Assembly (NCBI GenBank): GCA_023897205.1
Contig: JAHWDD010000009.1
Coordinates: forward strand, 1,984,001 to 2,048,000
Direction of reading: 5' to 3'
Origin: Exophiala sp. HKRS030
Lineage: Eukaryota; Ascomycota; Eurotiomycetes; Chaetothyriales; Herpotrichiellaceae
DNA: 64,000 bases
Shown here: positions 41,431 through 51,138 of the stretch, in pieces
How the letters are laid out: each line of letters opens with the position of its first letter
How positions within the stretch are numbered: position 1 is the first letter of the stretch
Position numbers and translations under genes: made by a program
Notes under the pieces: generated by a model
Seen by the model: only the letters and a program-made list of their open reading frames with translations
What the model was told of the DNA's origin: nothing
Databases searched by the model: none

Positions 41431-44400
41431 GTTTGCAGTCGAAGAGTCGGAACTAGTAAGTCGTAGTCGAGTTGTTGGTCGCAATAGTCTGATGATTATT
41501 GAGACTGAATTCGGTGGTTATGCGAGGGCTATTTGATACCAGAATGTGGCAGGAAATGGCAATGCACCGGGCTGCGCAGATGATAGAATTCGTGGGTTGG
41601 TGACAGCTGGCTGGGTGAGCAGTGTCCGAGCAATGGCCCAAGTGTTTTGGTTGATGCTTTTTCACACCAGGTGAGGCTGAGGACTGGACTCTGGTCAAAG
41701 AGTGTTGGTGTTGAGGCACGGACTGGCTGGGGACGATCCGAAGGATGCACGGTCACCGACTGTGCGTTGCTAACAATTGAAAGGCCGAGGCAAGGTAAAG
41801 AACGACTGATCTTGAGCAGCTCAAAGGAGTGGTGAGTTGCAACAAGATGGGATCATACAAAGATGAAGTGCCTGGACTCAAAGGTGAAGCGAGAGAGTGA
41901 GAGGAAGTGAAGTAGCCGCGCGAGGGAGTGAATGGGTGATATCTGGTAAATAGTCGATCCGGCGTCCTACCGACAAGGACCCCCCTCTCATTCCCAAGCA
42001 CAGAGCGCTTTTGCAAGGTCTTTCGCTACTGAGGCTAGCGAGAGCACTTCTTTGCTGGTCTTTGTCTGGGTATGTATTTCGAGATTTCCCAGGGTCTACG
42101 ATAGCAGATGGCAGGGATCGTGATGCCGGTGGAGCCTAGTACCAGTTTTAGCTGGCTTTTTAGCTGGCTTCGAGTCCTTTGGGCACAAAGAAGATCCTTG
42201 TTGACGAGGCTGGCAACTGGCCCAATCTCTCTTCAAGGACTCGCCCGGTACCTGGAGCTAAACCCAAGCCGGTTCGTTCTGCGGGGAGCTGGAGATTTGT
42301 TCAACGATGACGAACAACGAACTGGTCTGCAATCTGCACTGAAACGACCAATGACCAAGAAAGGAGGATGGTTGCCAATGGTCTCAAATCTACGGAGTAG
42401 AGAGCGAGATAACAAAGAAATGAGGACAAGAGAAGAGAGACGATGGATTTCCTCGAGCACTTGTGCTAATTAAAGGTGCAAGGAAAAAGGCTTGCCATAT
42501 GATACCAGACTGGTAGAAAAGTTGCAGTTTGAACGGACTGATGAGGCGGATGGTCTGGCTGGCAACCGGTTCCCTGTACTTTCCAGCTCTTCGTAAATTG
42601 ACACTGAGGCTGCCGTCAAGATAGCAACGAGGATTCAACTCTTCTCTGTGAAACTTACATGGCAGCTGGACTCGGTCATTGTAGTTCTCACTGAGAAGGA
42701 TGGGTGCGTGGAAGAGGCCAGTGAGAAGTGGACTTGTCTGCGACAATTTTTCTTGGGCTGGGGGCGGCGTCAAGGTTGCCTCGCTGGATTCAGGTGAAAC
42801 GCCCAGATGACACCGACTCCATACATGTTCACGTACAGCGGGAGGACAATGATGGATGACCTGAATAATGTCGAGTGAAGCCTCGAGTCTCCATCCGTAA
42901 AAGAGAAAGACTCGAGATGCTCGGAAAATTACATGCGCTAAAGACGGCGAGTATCGGAGCCATTCACAGCTAAAGACACCTAAAAAGTCCCTCTTCTTCA
43001 CTATCTCGCAACCAACTCCCGCTAAAGCTGCAGCCACTTTCACCCTTCCGCACCCTTCATCATTCTCCCCAGTCGCATCTTCACCCTGGCTCGTTTCACA
43101 TGGTGACGCCGCATCTGCTTCCTCCCTCCTTGCAGATTTCACTACCGAGTCGCCCGTGTCTGTTGTATTATTGACCAAGCCTGTGTCCTTTGACCAGCCT
43201 ATGCATCTTCTCAAACTCTCCCGTACTCCATCTCGATTGCCGACTCTCGATCGCGGAGACAAGGCACAACAGCATCAGCCTGTGCTGCAATGACCATGTG
43301 GAATCCGCTTCGTGGACCGCTGCATCTGAAACATGTTAGACACTCAGAGCACCAAGTGGACTGCATCTCAATATCAACCAGCCCCCATGTCAAGGTGTAC
43401 TGCGCTGGGCGGCACTGGGCTCGTCGAGGCGCTTATGTTCTCCATCAAGATTACGCAACATCAAAGCTCAGACCTCCGAACAACTCTTCAAGTCTTTGCA
43501 GAGATGGCTACTTGGATGAGTATGATGCAAGCCGTGGGGTTTGGTGGCCGGGAAATGCTGGTCTTTCTTGCCTCCCTAAATTCTCAATTGAAATGCAGCC
43601 TGTACTGTACAACATCCTACGCCCCGGCTCAAGAATCCGCTCTTCTCCTGTTCGGAGATTGCCAGTGCCTCTACTGATTTCAGGCTGGAGCAGCACAACT
43701 GCACGCCTAGAGATGCAGAGTCTGCTCCGTACAATCAGAAAACTTGCAATCTCAACATCACACGCAAACCTCTGCTGAAGATTACTGCAAAGGTGATTGA
43801 CCATCTCGAGAGGTTTTTGCACCCCTGTCACCATCGGAGTCTACTATAGTAAGTGCCGGCAAGGTGCCCCATAAAAGCTTGCACAAAGCTTGTCTAACAT
43901 CCTTGGTTGCTCCAGGGGCAGTTCAATTCGGTACTCGATTCCCCGCCTCTCTACGTACATCAACCAGAAGGCTTACGACATCAGATCTGCTCTTCTCTCG
44001 CTAACTCCGTGTTGATACGTCGGTTCCTCAGATTGTCGGCCTCAACCCCTATCGAAGTCCAGCGAGACCTTTTTGAAGCATCCCTAAAGCCACGTCGACC
44101 CGTTACTCTGCCTTGTTCCGGGCACAAGGGTCCCTAGCAATTGCAGCAAGGATATGACAAACATACTGTATCTAGCCAGCACTCGAAACGAAATGATCCC
44201 CACATCAAGGAGGCGACTCCAGCCCGCTTTCACATTACTGTAATCCTCTCGTTCCATCAGTCCTGGACATCGTTCCCCTGTACGGAGAACCACACCGCAT
44301 GTGGACTTCTTCTGTGCGACGGAACTCTCAGGAAGTGGACTAGTCCCTCAACTGCCATCAGTAAACGAAGCTCTTACTAACTAGGATCGGTTCTCATCGT

Positions 44401-45559
44401 TCACGAAACGACTCATTGGCGCCCGTTCTACGACATTTACGAAGTAGCCGTAATGCAACACAAGGACTTCTTGTGTTGATTGCTGATTCTAATTACATGC
44501 AGTCAGTCTGACACGTTGGCAGCATATCGATTGGACATGCACAGACAACAGATCGCGTTTCGAGGAATCCTTGGTCGTTTGTGTGGCAGAAACCGTATCT
44601 GCTTGATTCAACGTCCTGTACACAGTCGGATTCTAAACCAAGCCAACTGACATCGCTAGGCATCATCAACTGGGAACAAGGCTTCAATTGCCTACCTCTG
44701 CTGCTGTTCTGCAGCCACAAAGCAGCCGAATACAGATTACTTCGATCGCACTGTCGTCTGTGAGGTAGGACAACCACGCAGCGCAACTTGTTCGTTGGCA
44801 TTGACGTTTTCCACGCTTCGATGCTGAGTTATCGACGAAGCGAAAGTCTTTTTATGTGTGTCGCTGTCTTCCAGCATATCAAGCAACATGACAGGTCAAT
44901 TTGATTGATTCGAGATCACTGACGGCCTTGTCTTCGGCGTTGCGTAAAGACAGAGTTGTGTATGGCTCCGATTCATTCGTCCACATGTCTATCAAGGCAG
45001 AGCAAGGCGACAGCTCATATTCTCAAATCCTCGCTTTGAACGCTCAACCGTACACGTTCCTTTGTCAGAGTGAGTTTTGTCTCGAATCTGGTGTTGCCCA
45101 CTGTGAGACACATCAGAGAAAGTCATTAGTTTTGTACGGGCACAGGATGTTGAGGAGCTACCATCGCTTCTCGCTCACCAAGACACAAATGTTTGTGTCT
45201 AGTTAATTGCTATGCCATTTTGCACAATCACGTAGATGCTTGTCGAGATGATTGTTTACGCGCCAGCAATACAACCCTGTGAACAAATCCGGCGACATCC
45301 GCCAATCAGAAATTTCTTGGGGTAAAATTCCTCATTGGCCCAAGAAAGGGTCCTTAGCCTCAAAATACTCAACAGCCTCTTCAAGGGTGCATGATTTTTG
45401 AGATATACTCGTACATATTGATTGATCATTTGTTTACGTGTGCTGAAAGTTTGGAGACTTGCAACAAAACCCAGCCTGTACTACTCAACATCTAGCAAAA
45501 GCCGATTTCTTAGACGGGTAAAATCACAATTTTCAACACACCCCCCACAGCCTCCAAAG
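41431..45559. other. 4.1 kb region without a supported gene
   Basis: Between the CAP gene promoter and the ribokinase start. The longest frame (290 codons, minus strand 42390-43262) lacks an ATG at its left end and encodes no recognisable domain. Base composition is ordinary, not the AT-rich pattern of RIP-mutated transposons. One TACGGAGTA word at 42392. The left ~600 bp is presumably the CAP promoter. A non-coding RNA or a fast-evolving intron-rich gene could be hidden here. Confidence 0.5.
42392..42400 (+). repeat. TACGGAGTA word
   Basis: One of seven perfect intergenic copies. Confidence 0.6.
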
Positions 45560-46597
45560 ATGGCACGGAAACCCATCATCCGGATCATAGGCTCTCTGAA
45601 CATCGACTTTGTCACGTTGACTCCGCGAGTGCCTGGGCCCGGCGAGACGTTGGAGGCAAAGTCGATGACGGTCCATGCGGGCGGCAAAGGAAGCAACCAA
45701 GCGGTGGCCTGTGGCAAGGCGGCGTACACGTCGCCGACGGAACAAGACGTGCAGGTCGAGATGTTGGGGGCCGTGGGAGCCGGAGACCCTTACTACGCCT
45801 CGCTCTTGAAACCAACGTTGACCAAGAGCGGCGTGGATACGCGGTACGTCGAGGAGGTGGAAGGTGTCCAGACGGGAACGGCGACCATTATAGTCGACGA
45901 AGGATCCAACGGCGAGAACCGGATCTTGTTTGTGCCTGGGGCGAACCACCACGTCGACGACCTCGACAAGATCATTTCCACCACCACCCAGGACGGCGTG
46001 CCCGACGTGATCGTCATGCAGGGGGAGATCCCCAAGCCGACGGTCTTGGGATTGTTGTCGACTTTCAACTCGGACCGACACAAGACCTGCGTGGTCTTCA
46101 ACCCGGCCCCCATGTTCGACACGATCCCGCTCTCGGCTCTCAAGGACCTCGCCGTCCTTGTAGTCAACGAGACCGAGTGTCTGTTGTTGTTCAAGGCGGT
46201 TCAGGAACTCCGGGACATCGAAACGCCGAGTGAAGAGAACCTCACACCACATCTGGATAGGTTGACTTCACATCTACACGACCTGGCGTCCATCTCGATC
46301 GTCGTCGTGACTCTAGGGTCGAGAGGGTTGTATTACTCCGTGGCATCGAAATCCACTCGACAACAGGCCCGTGGACTCATCCCGGCGGCCAAGGTGGCAA
46401 AGGTGGTCGACACGACCGGCGCAGGTGACACTTTTGTCGGGTACCTGTCCACGGCTCTGGCCCGACACGTTTCCAAACAGGGAAGTCTGGAAGGGTTCGA
46501 CGTCCAAGAAGCCTCTCTGCGTGCCAACGAGGCCGCCGCAAAGTGCGTACAGCGTAGTGGGGCCATGGAGAGTATCCCGTTTGGTTATGAGATTTGA
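45560..46597 (+). CDS. Ribokinase (PfkB family)
   Basis: Single exon, 345 aa from ATG 45560. PfkB signatures: IIGSLNIDFVTLTPRVPGPG and HAGGKGSNQAVACGKAA at the N-terminus, NPAP (181-184), VVNETE, and DTTGAGDTFVGYL with catalytic Asp290 and the anion hole. The GGKGSNQAVA and GSLNIDF segments favour ribose over fructose or adenosine as substrate. It makes ribose 5-phosphate in the cytosol. An arginine-rich in-frame extension upstream resembles a mitochondrial presequence, but it has no ATG. Confidence 0.93.
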   Translation: MARKPIIRIIGSLNIDFVTLTPRVPGPGETLEAKSMTVHAGGKGSNQAVACGKAAYTSPTEQDVQVEMLGAVGAGDPYYASLLKPTLTKSGVDTRYVEEVEGVQTGTATIIVDEGSNGENRILFVPGANHHVDDLDKIISTTTQDGVPDVIVMQGEIPKPTVLGLLSTFNSDRHKTCVVFNPAPMFDTIPLSALKDLAVLVVNETECLLLFKAVQELRDIETPSEENLTPHLDRLTSHLHDLASISIVVVTLGSRGLYYSVASKSTRQQARGLIPAAKVAKVVDTTGAGDTFVGYLSTALARHVSKQGSLEGFDVQEASLRANEAAAKCVQRSGAMESIPFGYEI

Positions 46598-46892
46598 TCA
46601 CCTTCCAGAAAACTACAGAGGAAGCGGTTGGGAGTCGCTAGATTCACCTTTACGGAGCTCGGTGTATCTATTGTAATAACAAAGAAAATTGATTCGATCA
46701 ACGGACATGATTTCATGATGTTCTGTATTGATTTTTTTTCCCTTCTTTTCTCTCGTTACCGCTCTCGTCACTCTGATTGTCCCTGGGCCCATGCATTCAT
46801 TCTGCGTACATGCCACGTACCACAAGCGTACTTTGCCCTGGGACATGCCCGGGGGGGGCCCAGCACCAAGATTCCCCAAAACTCAAACAATT

Positions 46893-47813
46893 TCACAACT
46901 TGCTGGCCTTCCACACCGGTTTCCTCTTCTCCCTGAAGGCCGCCAGGCCCTCCTTGGCGTTCTCCCCCTCGTGCAGAGCCCGGGCCATCTTTTCCTGGAC
47001 GAGTTGGTAACCGCGCTCGACGCTCCCCGTCTCCCAGGTCTCGCGCAGGGCGGCGCGGGTGACGATGATGGCGTCGGGGGAGATGCCGGCCACCTTCTCG
47101 GCCAACTTGACGGCCTCGTCCACGACGGTGTCCCGGGAAGAGGAGACGTGGTTGATGAGTTGGAACTGGAGGGCCTCCTTGGCGGTGAGGAAACGACCGG
47201 TCATGCTGATCTCGCTGGCGAGCGGGAGGCCGACGTTGCGGACGAGACGGGGGAGTCCTCCCGCCCCGGCGTAGATCCCACGTAGTGATTCGGGGAGACC
47301 AAAGGTCGCGGTGGGTGAAGCCACAGTCATGTCGCTGTGAGGGACCGAAAAGGAGCGGGATCAGTAAGATGGTAATCAACACGTCAGTGCTGAGAAGGGA
47401 AAGACCAACCAATTCAAAACGATTTCAAACCCTCCACCCAAAGCGAAACCATTGACGGCCGCGATGATGGGTTTCTTGCCCACCCGTCTGGAAACTCCCG
47501 CGAACCCACTGGGAGGGTGCATGCTCAGGTAAGGCTTGTCCTCGACTTCCTTCGGGTCTCGGGTCCCCAGTTCGATCAGGTCCTGACCGGCACAGAAAGC
47601 CTTTGGGCCGGACCCGGTGATGACGGCGGCGCGCAAGGTCGGTTCACGGTCGAACCATTCGAAAACACGGTGGAGGTACCAGTGGACGGCGTAGGGGATA
47701 CTGTTCATCTGTCTTTCCCGCGTGATGGTGACCAGTAAGACGTGGGGGGCCGGGTACCCCAAGGACACCGACGGGTTGGGCGGTGGAGGTGGGATTGTCG
47801 TGGACGATGACAT
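46893..47813 (-). CDS. Enoyl-CoA hydratase/isomerase family protein
   Basis: Two exons, complement(join(46893..47334,47410..47813)), 281 aa; the 75-nt intron has an unusual GTTGGT donor and joins EIVLN-C to DMTVASPTATF. Crotonase fold: the first oxyanion loop at KAFCAGQDL, the second at NGFALGGGFEIVLNCDM, and the catalytic-type Glu in FGLPESLRG. No clear mitochondrial presequence; the N-terminus is Pro-rich (TIPPPPPNPSVS) and no PTS1 tripeptide ends the chain (ASKL is close to SKL: the last three residues are S-K-L, a perfect PTS1). The protein therefore likely works in peroxisomes, in beta-oxidation or branched-acid breakdown. Convergent with the ribokinase gene. Confidence 0.9.
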
Positions 47814-48709
47814 TTTTGCGGGGGGAGGGAGATGTTGAGGATTACGGTGTGTGAAGCAATTGGGTCGTAATGATGTCGAGGGTTTGTTTGTACAGGTTAG
47901 AGTGGTGACCTGAGGATCTTTGTTTCGACTGTATACACGGAAGTAAGCCCTGTTTAAAGCTTCGGGTTCAAATATGATCCGAGTCGCACCGATGGGATTG
48001 GTAATTCTCCGTACGGACCGTACTCTCGGAAGATGAGACGTCGTTGTCAGAAGGATTGTAGTATATAGATGAGAGGGATAGAGATGAAGGAGTCGACGTT
48101 CGAGGAGTAAGCAACTGAGTATTCACGAGAAGTCGAGAATATAAAAATACGGGGTAAAGGTCGAATACCTCGGTTCATCACAGTGAGCCGAATTTCATCG
48201 GCTTCGGCGCTTACCACAGCATTACTTACTCATGGACAATTGTCGTTTCGCAGTCATCATCTTACACTGGAAGTCACAAAAGAAGAAATCTTCGTAACTG
48301 AAGCTTGTTAGAATTTGTGATATTGAGCATCATGCGCGAATCTCAACCTCTGCCCACCTACATCCTTCGAGATACACCAAGTTACCATTTTTCCGTCCCC
48401 TGCACGAGTACTCGAGGTCTACCTATGCATGAAATATCTATCGTTAATAGCCAAGAACCTTTATCCATCTATGCTGTATCTATTTATTCATTCGTTGATC
48501 ATCGTCGTCGTCGTCGTCAAGATCCGTATCGTACTGTTGACCGCGCATTCCTGACTTATCCAGTATCCAACACCCCCAGCACCAACCACCCAAAACTCTC
48601 GCAGATCCAACAAGTCTATCAGGCTATCTTGTTTCTTCTTTCCCTAGATAACCACAGCTCGAAAAACCCACAGATGACCCAAAACACCCTTGATAAATGA
48701 ACGTCACCC
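47814..48709. other. Intergenic: promoter of enoyl-CoA hydratase and 3' flank of Mpv17-like gene
   Basis: 896 bp. A plus-strand frame at 48305-48700 has a TCG/CGT microsatellite and no recognisable content; not called. Confidence 0.5.
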
Positions 48710-49355
48710 TCATATTGCTATGAGACTGACATAAACACCCCAAGCCAACCCCGCCAACCCACCGACGAGCATTCTCTGTTCGACAGGTACGACAGACAGA
48801 TTCAGTATCGAAACCAGAGGCCAAAACTTGTACCCTGCAATAATCATTGGCCAAAAATCCTGCGTCTTCGCGTCAGTTGTTTTGTTTCAAGATACAAAAG
48901 GCAACAGGCAACAAGTGAAGGGGAAAAAAACCCACCCTCGACAGAGCTTCAACGGTCTGCGTGTATGTTGCGCCCTTCAACAAATTGATGACGGTGATGA
49001 AGAATGTAGTATTGTAGATGGCTCCGACCGACTGATCCAACAGGAATTTGATGATTGTGTTTGTTATTGACAGTTTCTTCTCTTCCTCGTCATCCAGTTT
49101 CGCATCGTCACTCTTCACCTTCTTCTTCTTCTGCTTCTTCTTGGGGTTGGCCGGGAAATTGTCTTCCAACCACAACTGCCACATGTAATTCGGAGGAGTG
49201 TTGAGAATGGAGAACAAGATAAACTGGACAAAGGTGAGGGAATCGAGCGCGTTGAAGGATCGTTCGCGGTAAACTGTGAAGCCTTGGGCGATGGCATTGG
49301 AAGCTGCGGCTAGAAGTGCGCCTTGAATTGTAACCCTGACGATTCGATCGGTCAT
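48710..49355 (-). CDS. Mpv17/PMP22 family membrane protein
   Basis: Two exons, complement(join(48710..48859,48936..49355)), 189 aa; the 76-nt intron is phase 0 and joins TVEALSR to DFWPMIIAGYKFWPL. Four hydrophobic helices are visible (ALLAAASNAIAQGF, LTFVQFILFSILNTPP, IYNTTFFITVINLLKG, MLVGGLAGLAWGVYVSLIA). The DFWPMIIAGYKFWPLVSILN segment is the Mpv17/PMP22 signature. Relatives (Mpv17, Sym1, PMP22, Woronin sorting complex) are channels or organisers of mitochondrial inner or peroxisomal membranes. An unusual Lys-rich loop (PKKKQKKKKVKSDDAKLDDEEEKK, shown only in part by position ~70-95) separates helices 2 and 3. Confidence 0.88.
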
Positions 49356-50418
49356 TTTTGGTGTGAGGTGGTATTATGATGAGGATGTTGATAAACCCAA
49401 AAAACAAGATGCGAGGTAAGAGATTTGTAGTATCAGCGTTGGTTGAATTTGTTCACTGAAGAGTGGTTATCTCCTACGCTGTAGAGGTCATTGTCAGTAA
49501 CAAAAAACAAGGGTCGACGTGTCACTGATGAATATATCCACTGGCGTGTACTCCCTAGTCAATATTCGTTGTCACTCAAAGAGGTCCGGAACACCACGAA
49601 AAGAAAGAAAAGTGTGTTTTTGCATTGTTGTACTCATAATGTATCATATATTTCGCAAACCATCTCGACACGTGGCAGGTTTGAAAAGTCTTTTGGCTTT
49701 CTTGTGCGAGATCAAAATCGAATCAACGACTCGATTCACCTTTTGAACGAGATGGACGGACAGAAGACAGTCCGGGGATGATGTAATATATCCGAATATC
49801 TACCGCCACCACTTGTCAAGACACCACAATATCACCCTCCATCGTCGTCTGGGGTCTCAATGTCCTTTTGAGACAGACCTCTCTGCTGCTATGCCTATTC
49901 ACAAGAAACGACTCGTCTCTTGGGAAGGAAGCGGATCATGTATCCGTCATCGGAGACCTCAAGATATGAAACACGAGTTTGTTCTGCTCCCACCGAGGGG
50001 CCCGTGAACAAATCCGTAACCCACCGAATTCCGTGACCTCATCCTGACGTTGAAGGGCAACAGGTTACGGAGTATTGTATCCATATTGTCAGCCACTTGC
50101 TGATGCGATCTGACTCCATTTCTACTCGTTTACAGTGAAAGATGTTCAAGGTCCACGGATTCTTTCTAGAGATTGCTTCATGCTATACGCGAGACTTGTA
50201 GCTGGTATGACGTCTTAAACCACACAAGTCACTACCTATTTACCAATTGACTTGCTGCCCTCTTGTGAAGTTCTCACTCTTCTTTGATTATCTCGTCTGC
50301 CTACATATAAACATATTGTCAATCTGGGTGAATATATCATTTGATAACAATTGAAACTTCATCATACAATCCTTACCAAACCGCTCAAAAACATCAAAAC
50401 TTGTATCGACATATCAAA
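49356..50418. other. Intergenic: divergent promoters of Mpv17-like gene and small hydrophilic protein
   Basis: 1.06 kb, no supported ORF. TACGGAGTA word at 50066. Confidence 0.5.
50066..50074 (+). repeat. TACGGAGTA word
   Basis: One of seven perfect intergenic copies. Confidence 0.6.
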
Positions 50419-50781
50419 ATGCCTCGTGGAGCGGAATACGACAACGGCGTCCCACAATCAGACAACGCCATTGGAGGTGAAAAGAACATTATCCACGGTG
50501 GTGATGGAAAGGTACTGCACAAACATGCGACACCTCTTTTTCTGATCTGGTCCGAAAACAAAGAATTGTCTCAGACTTTGGCTAACTACCCTCTACGACA
50601 ACAGCCTACGACCGAATCAGAAATCGCCGGTGCCAAAAAGGCAGCTCCCATGCCCGAAGGTCTGAGCGAAGTCCACGACGAAGTGCACAGCGGTGGAGGC
50701 AGTAGAGGAAACCTGGAGGGATCTGGAAAAGGTGGACACGAACCAAAGACTTTGGGAGAGAATAAAGGGTTGAATGCATGA
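50419..50781 (+). CDS. Small hydrophilic Gly-rich protein, unknown function
   Basis: Two exons, join(50419..50511,50605..50781), 89 aa. The 93-nt intron has donor GTACTG, a clear GCTAAC branch site at 50581 and acceptor ACAG; its protein translation is hydrophobic and unlike the flanks, supporting removal. It is a multiple of three without stops. The product (MPRGAEYDNGVPQSDNAIGG, ending HEPKTLGENKGLNA) is Gly, Glu, His and Asn-rich with no hydrophobic core, like small stress-induced hydrophilin-type proteins of filamentous fungi. That resemblance is compositional only. Confidence 0.7.
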   Translation: MPRGAEYDNGVPQSDNAIGGEKNIIHGGDGKVLHKHATPLFLIWSENKELSQTLANYPLRQQPTTESEIAGAKKAAPMPEGLSEVHDEVHSGGGSRGNLEGSGKGGHEPKTLGENKGLNA

Positions 50782-51138
50782 GACCAAGACTTGAAGTATT
50801 TTATTCGTTATAAGTACGACCACAGTGCATCAATGTACTGTACACTGTCCGTAGTACTCAACCGAGATGACTGGGTGACGCCCTCTCCCCTCCCCTCCAA
50901 CCTTCTTGAGGACGACCTCACACAAGAGTACAGTATCGCATGGTAATTCATACTCTGTGTGCTCGCATTCAATGACATTACATCTCAAATGTTGGAATCT
51001 TCATGTACAAATCTATTCTATGTATCTTGTTTTGTCATTTTTCTTATACCTACACATGTTCCTGCCCTTGTATTGAGTCCGTGATATATCCAAACATCCA
51101 CCCATCGAAGTACCTAGTCCATTGTGTTGAAAAATAAT
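50782..51138. other. Intergenic between convergent genes
   Basis: 357 bp of 3' flank; nothing else seen. Confidence 0.5.

Noticed and set aside
42390..43262. 290-codon minus-strand frame in the gene-free region
   Set aside because: Starts at a TTG, has no recognisable domain and an irregular residue pattern; no second ORF supports splicing.
45422..45559. Mitochondrial presequence on the ribokinase
   Set aside because: The Arg-rich in-frame extension looks like one but contains no ATG; a spliced start cannot be shown from sequence.
45533..46252. 239-codon frame antisense to ribokinase
   Set aside because: Shadow of a GC-rich coding region; Arg/His-rich and unlike any family.
46768..47412. 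214-codon frame overlapping the enoyl-CoA hydratase in another frame
   Set aside because: Crosses the intron of a well supported gene and is Arg/Pro/Gly-rich noise.
48305..48700. 131-codon plus-strand frame downstream of the Mpv17-like gene
   Set aside because: Contains a CGT microsatellite, no domain, no signal peptide and no splice partner.
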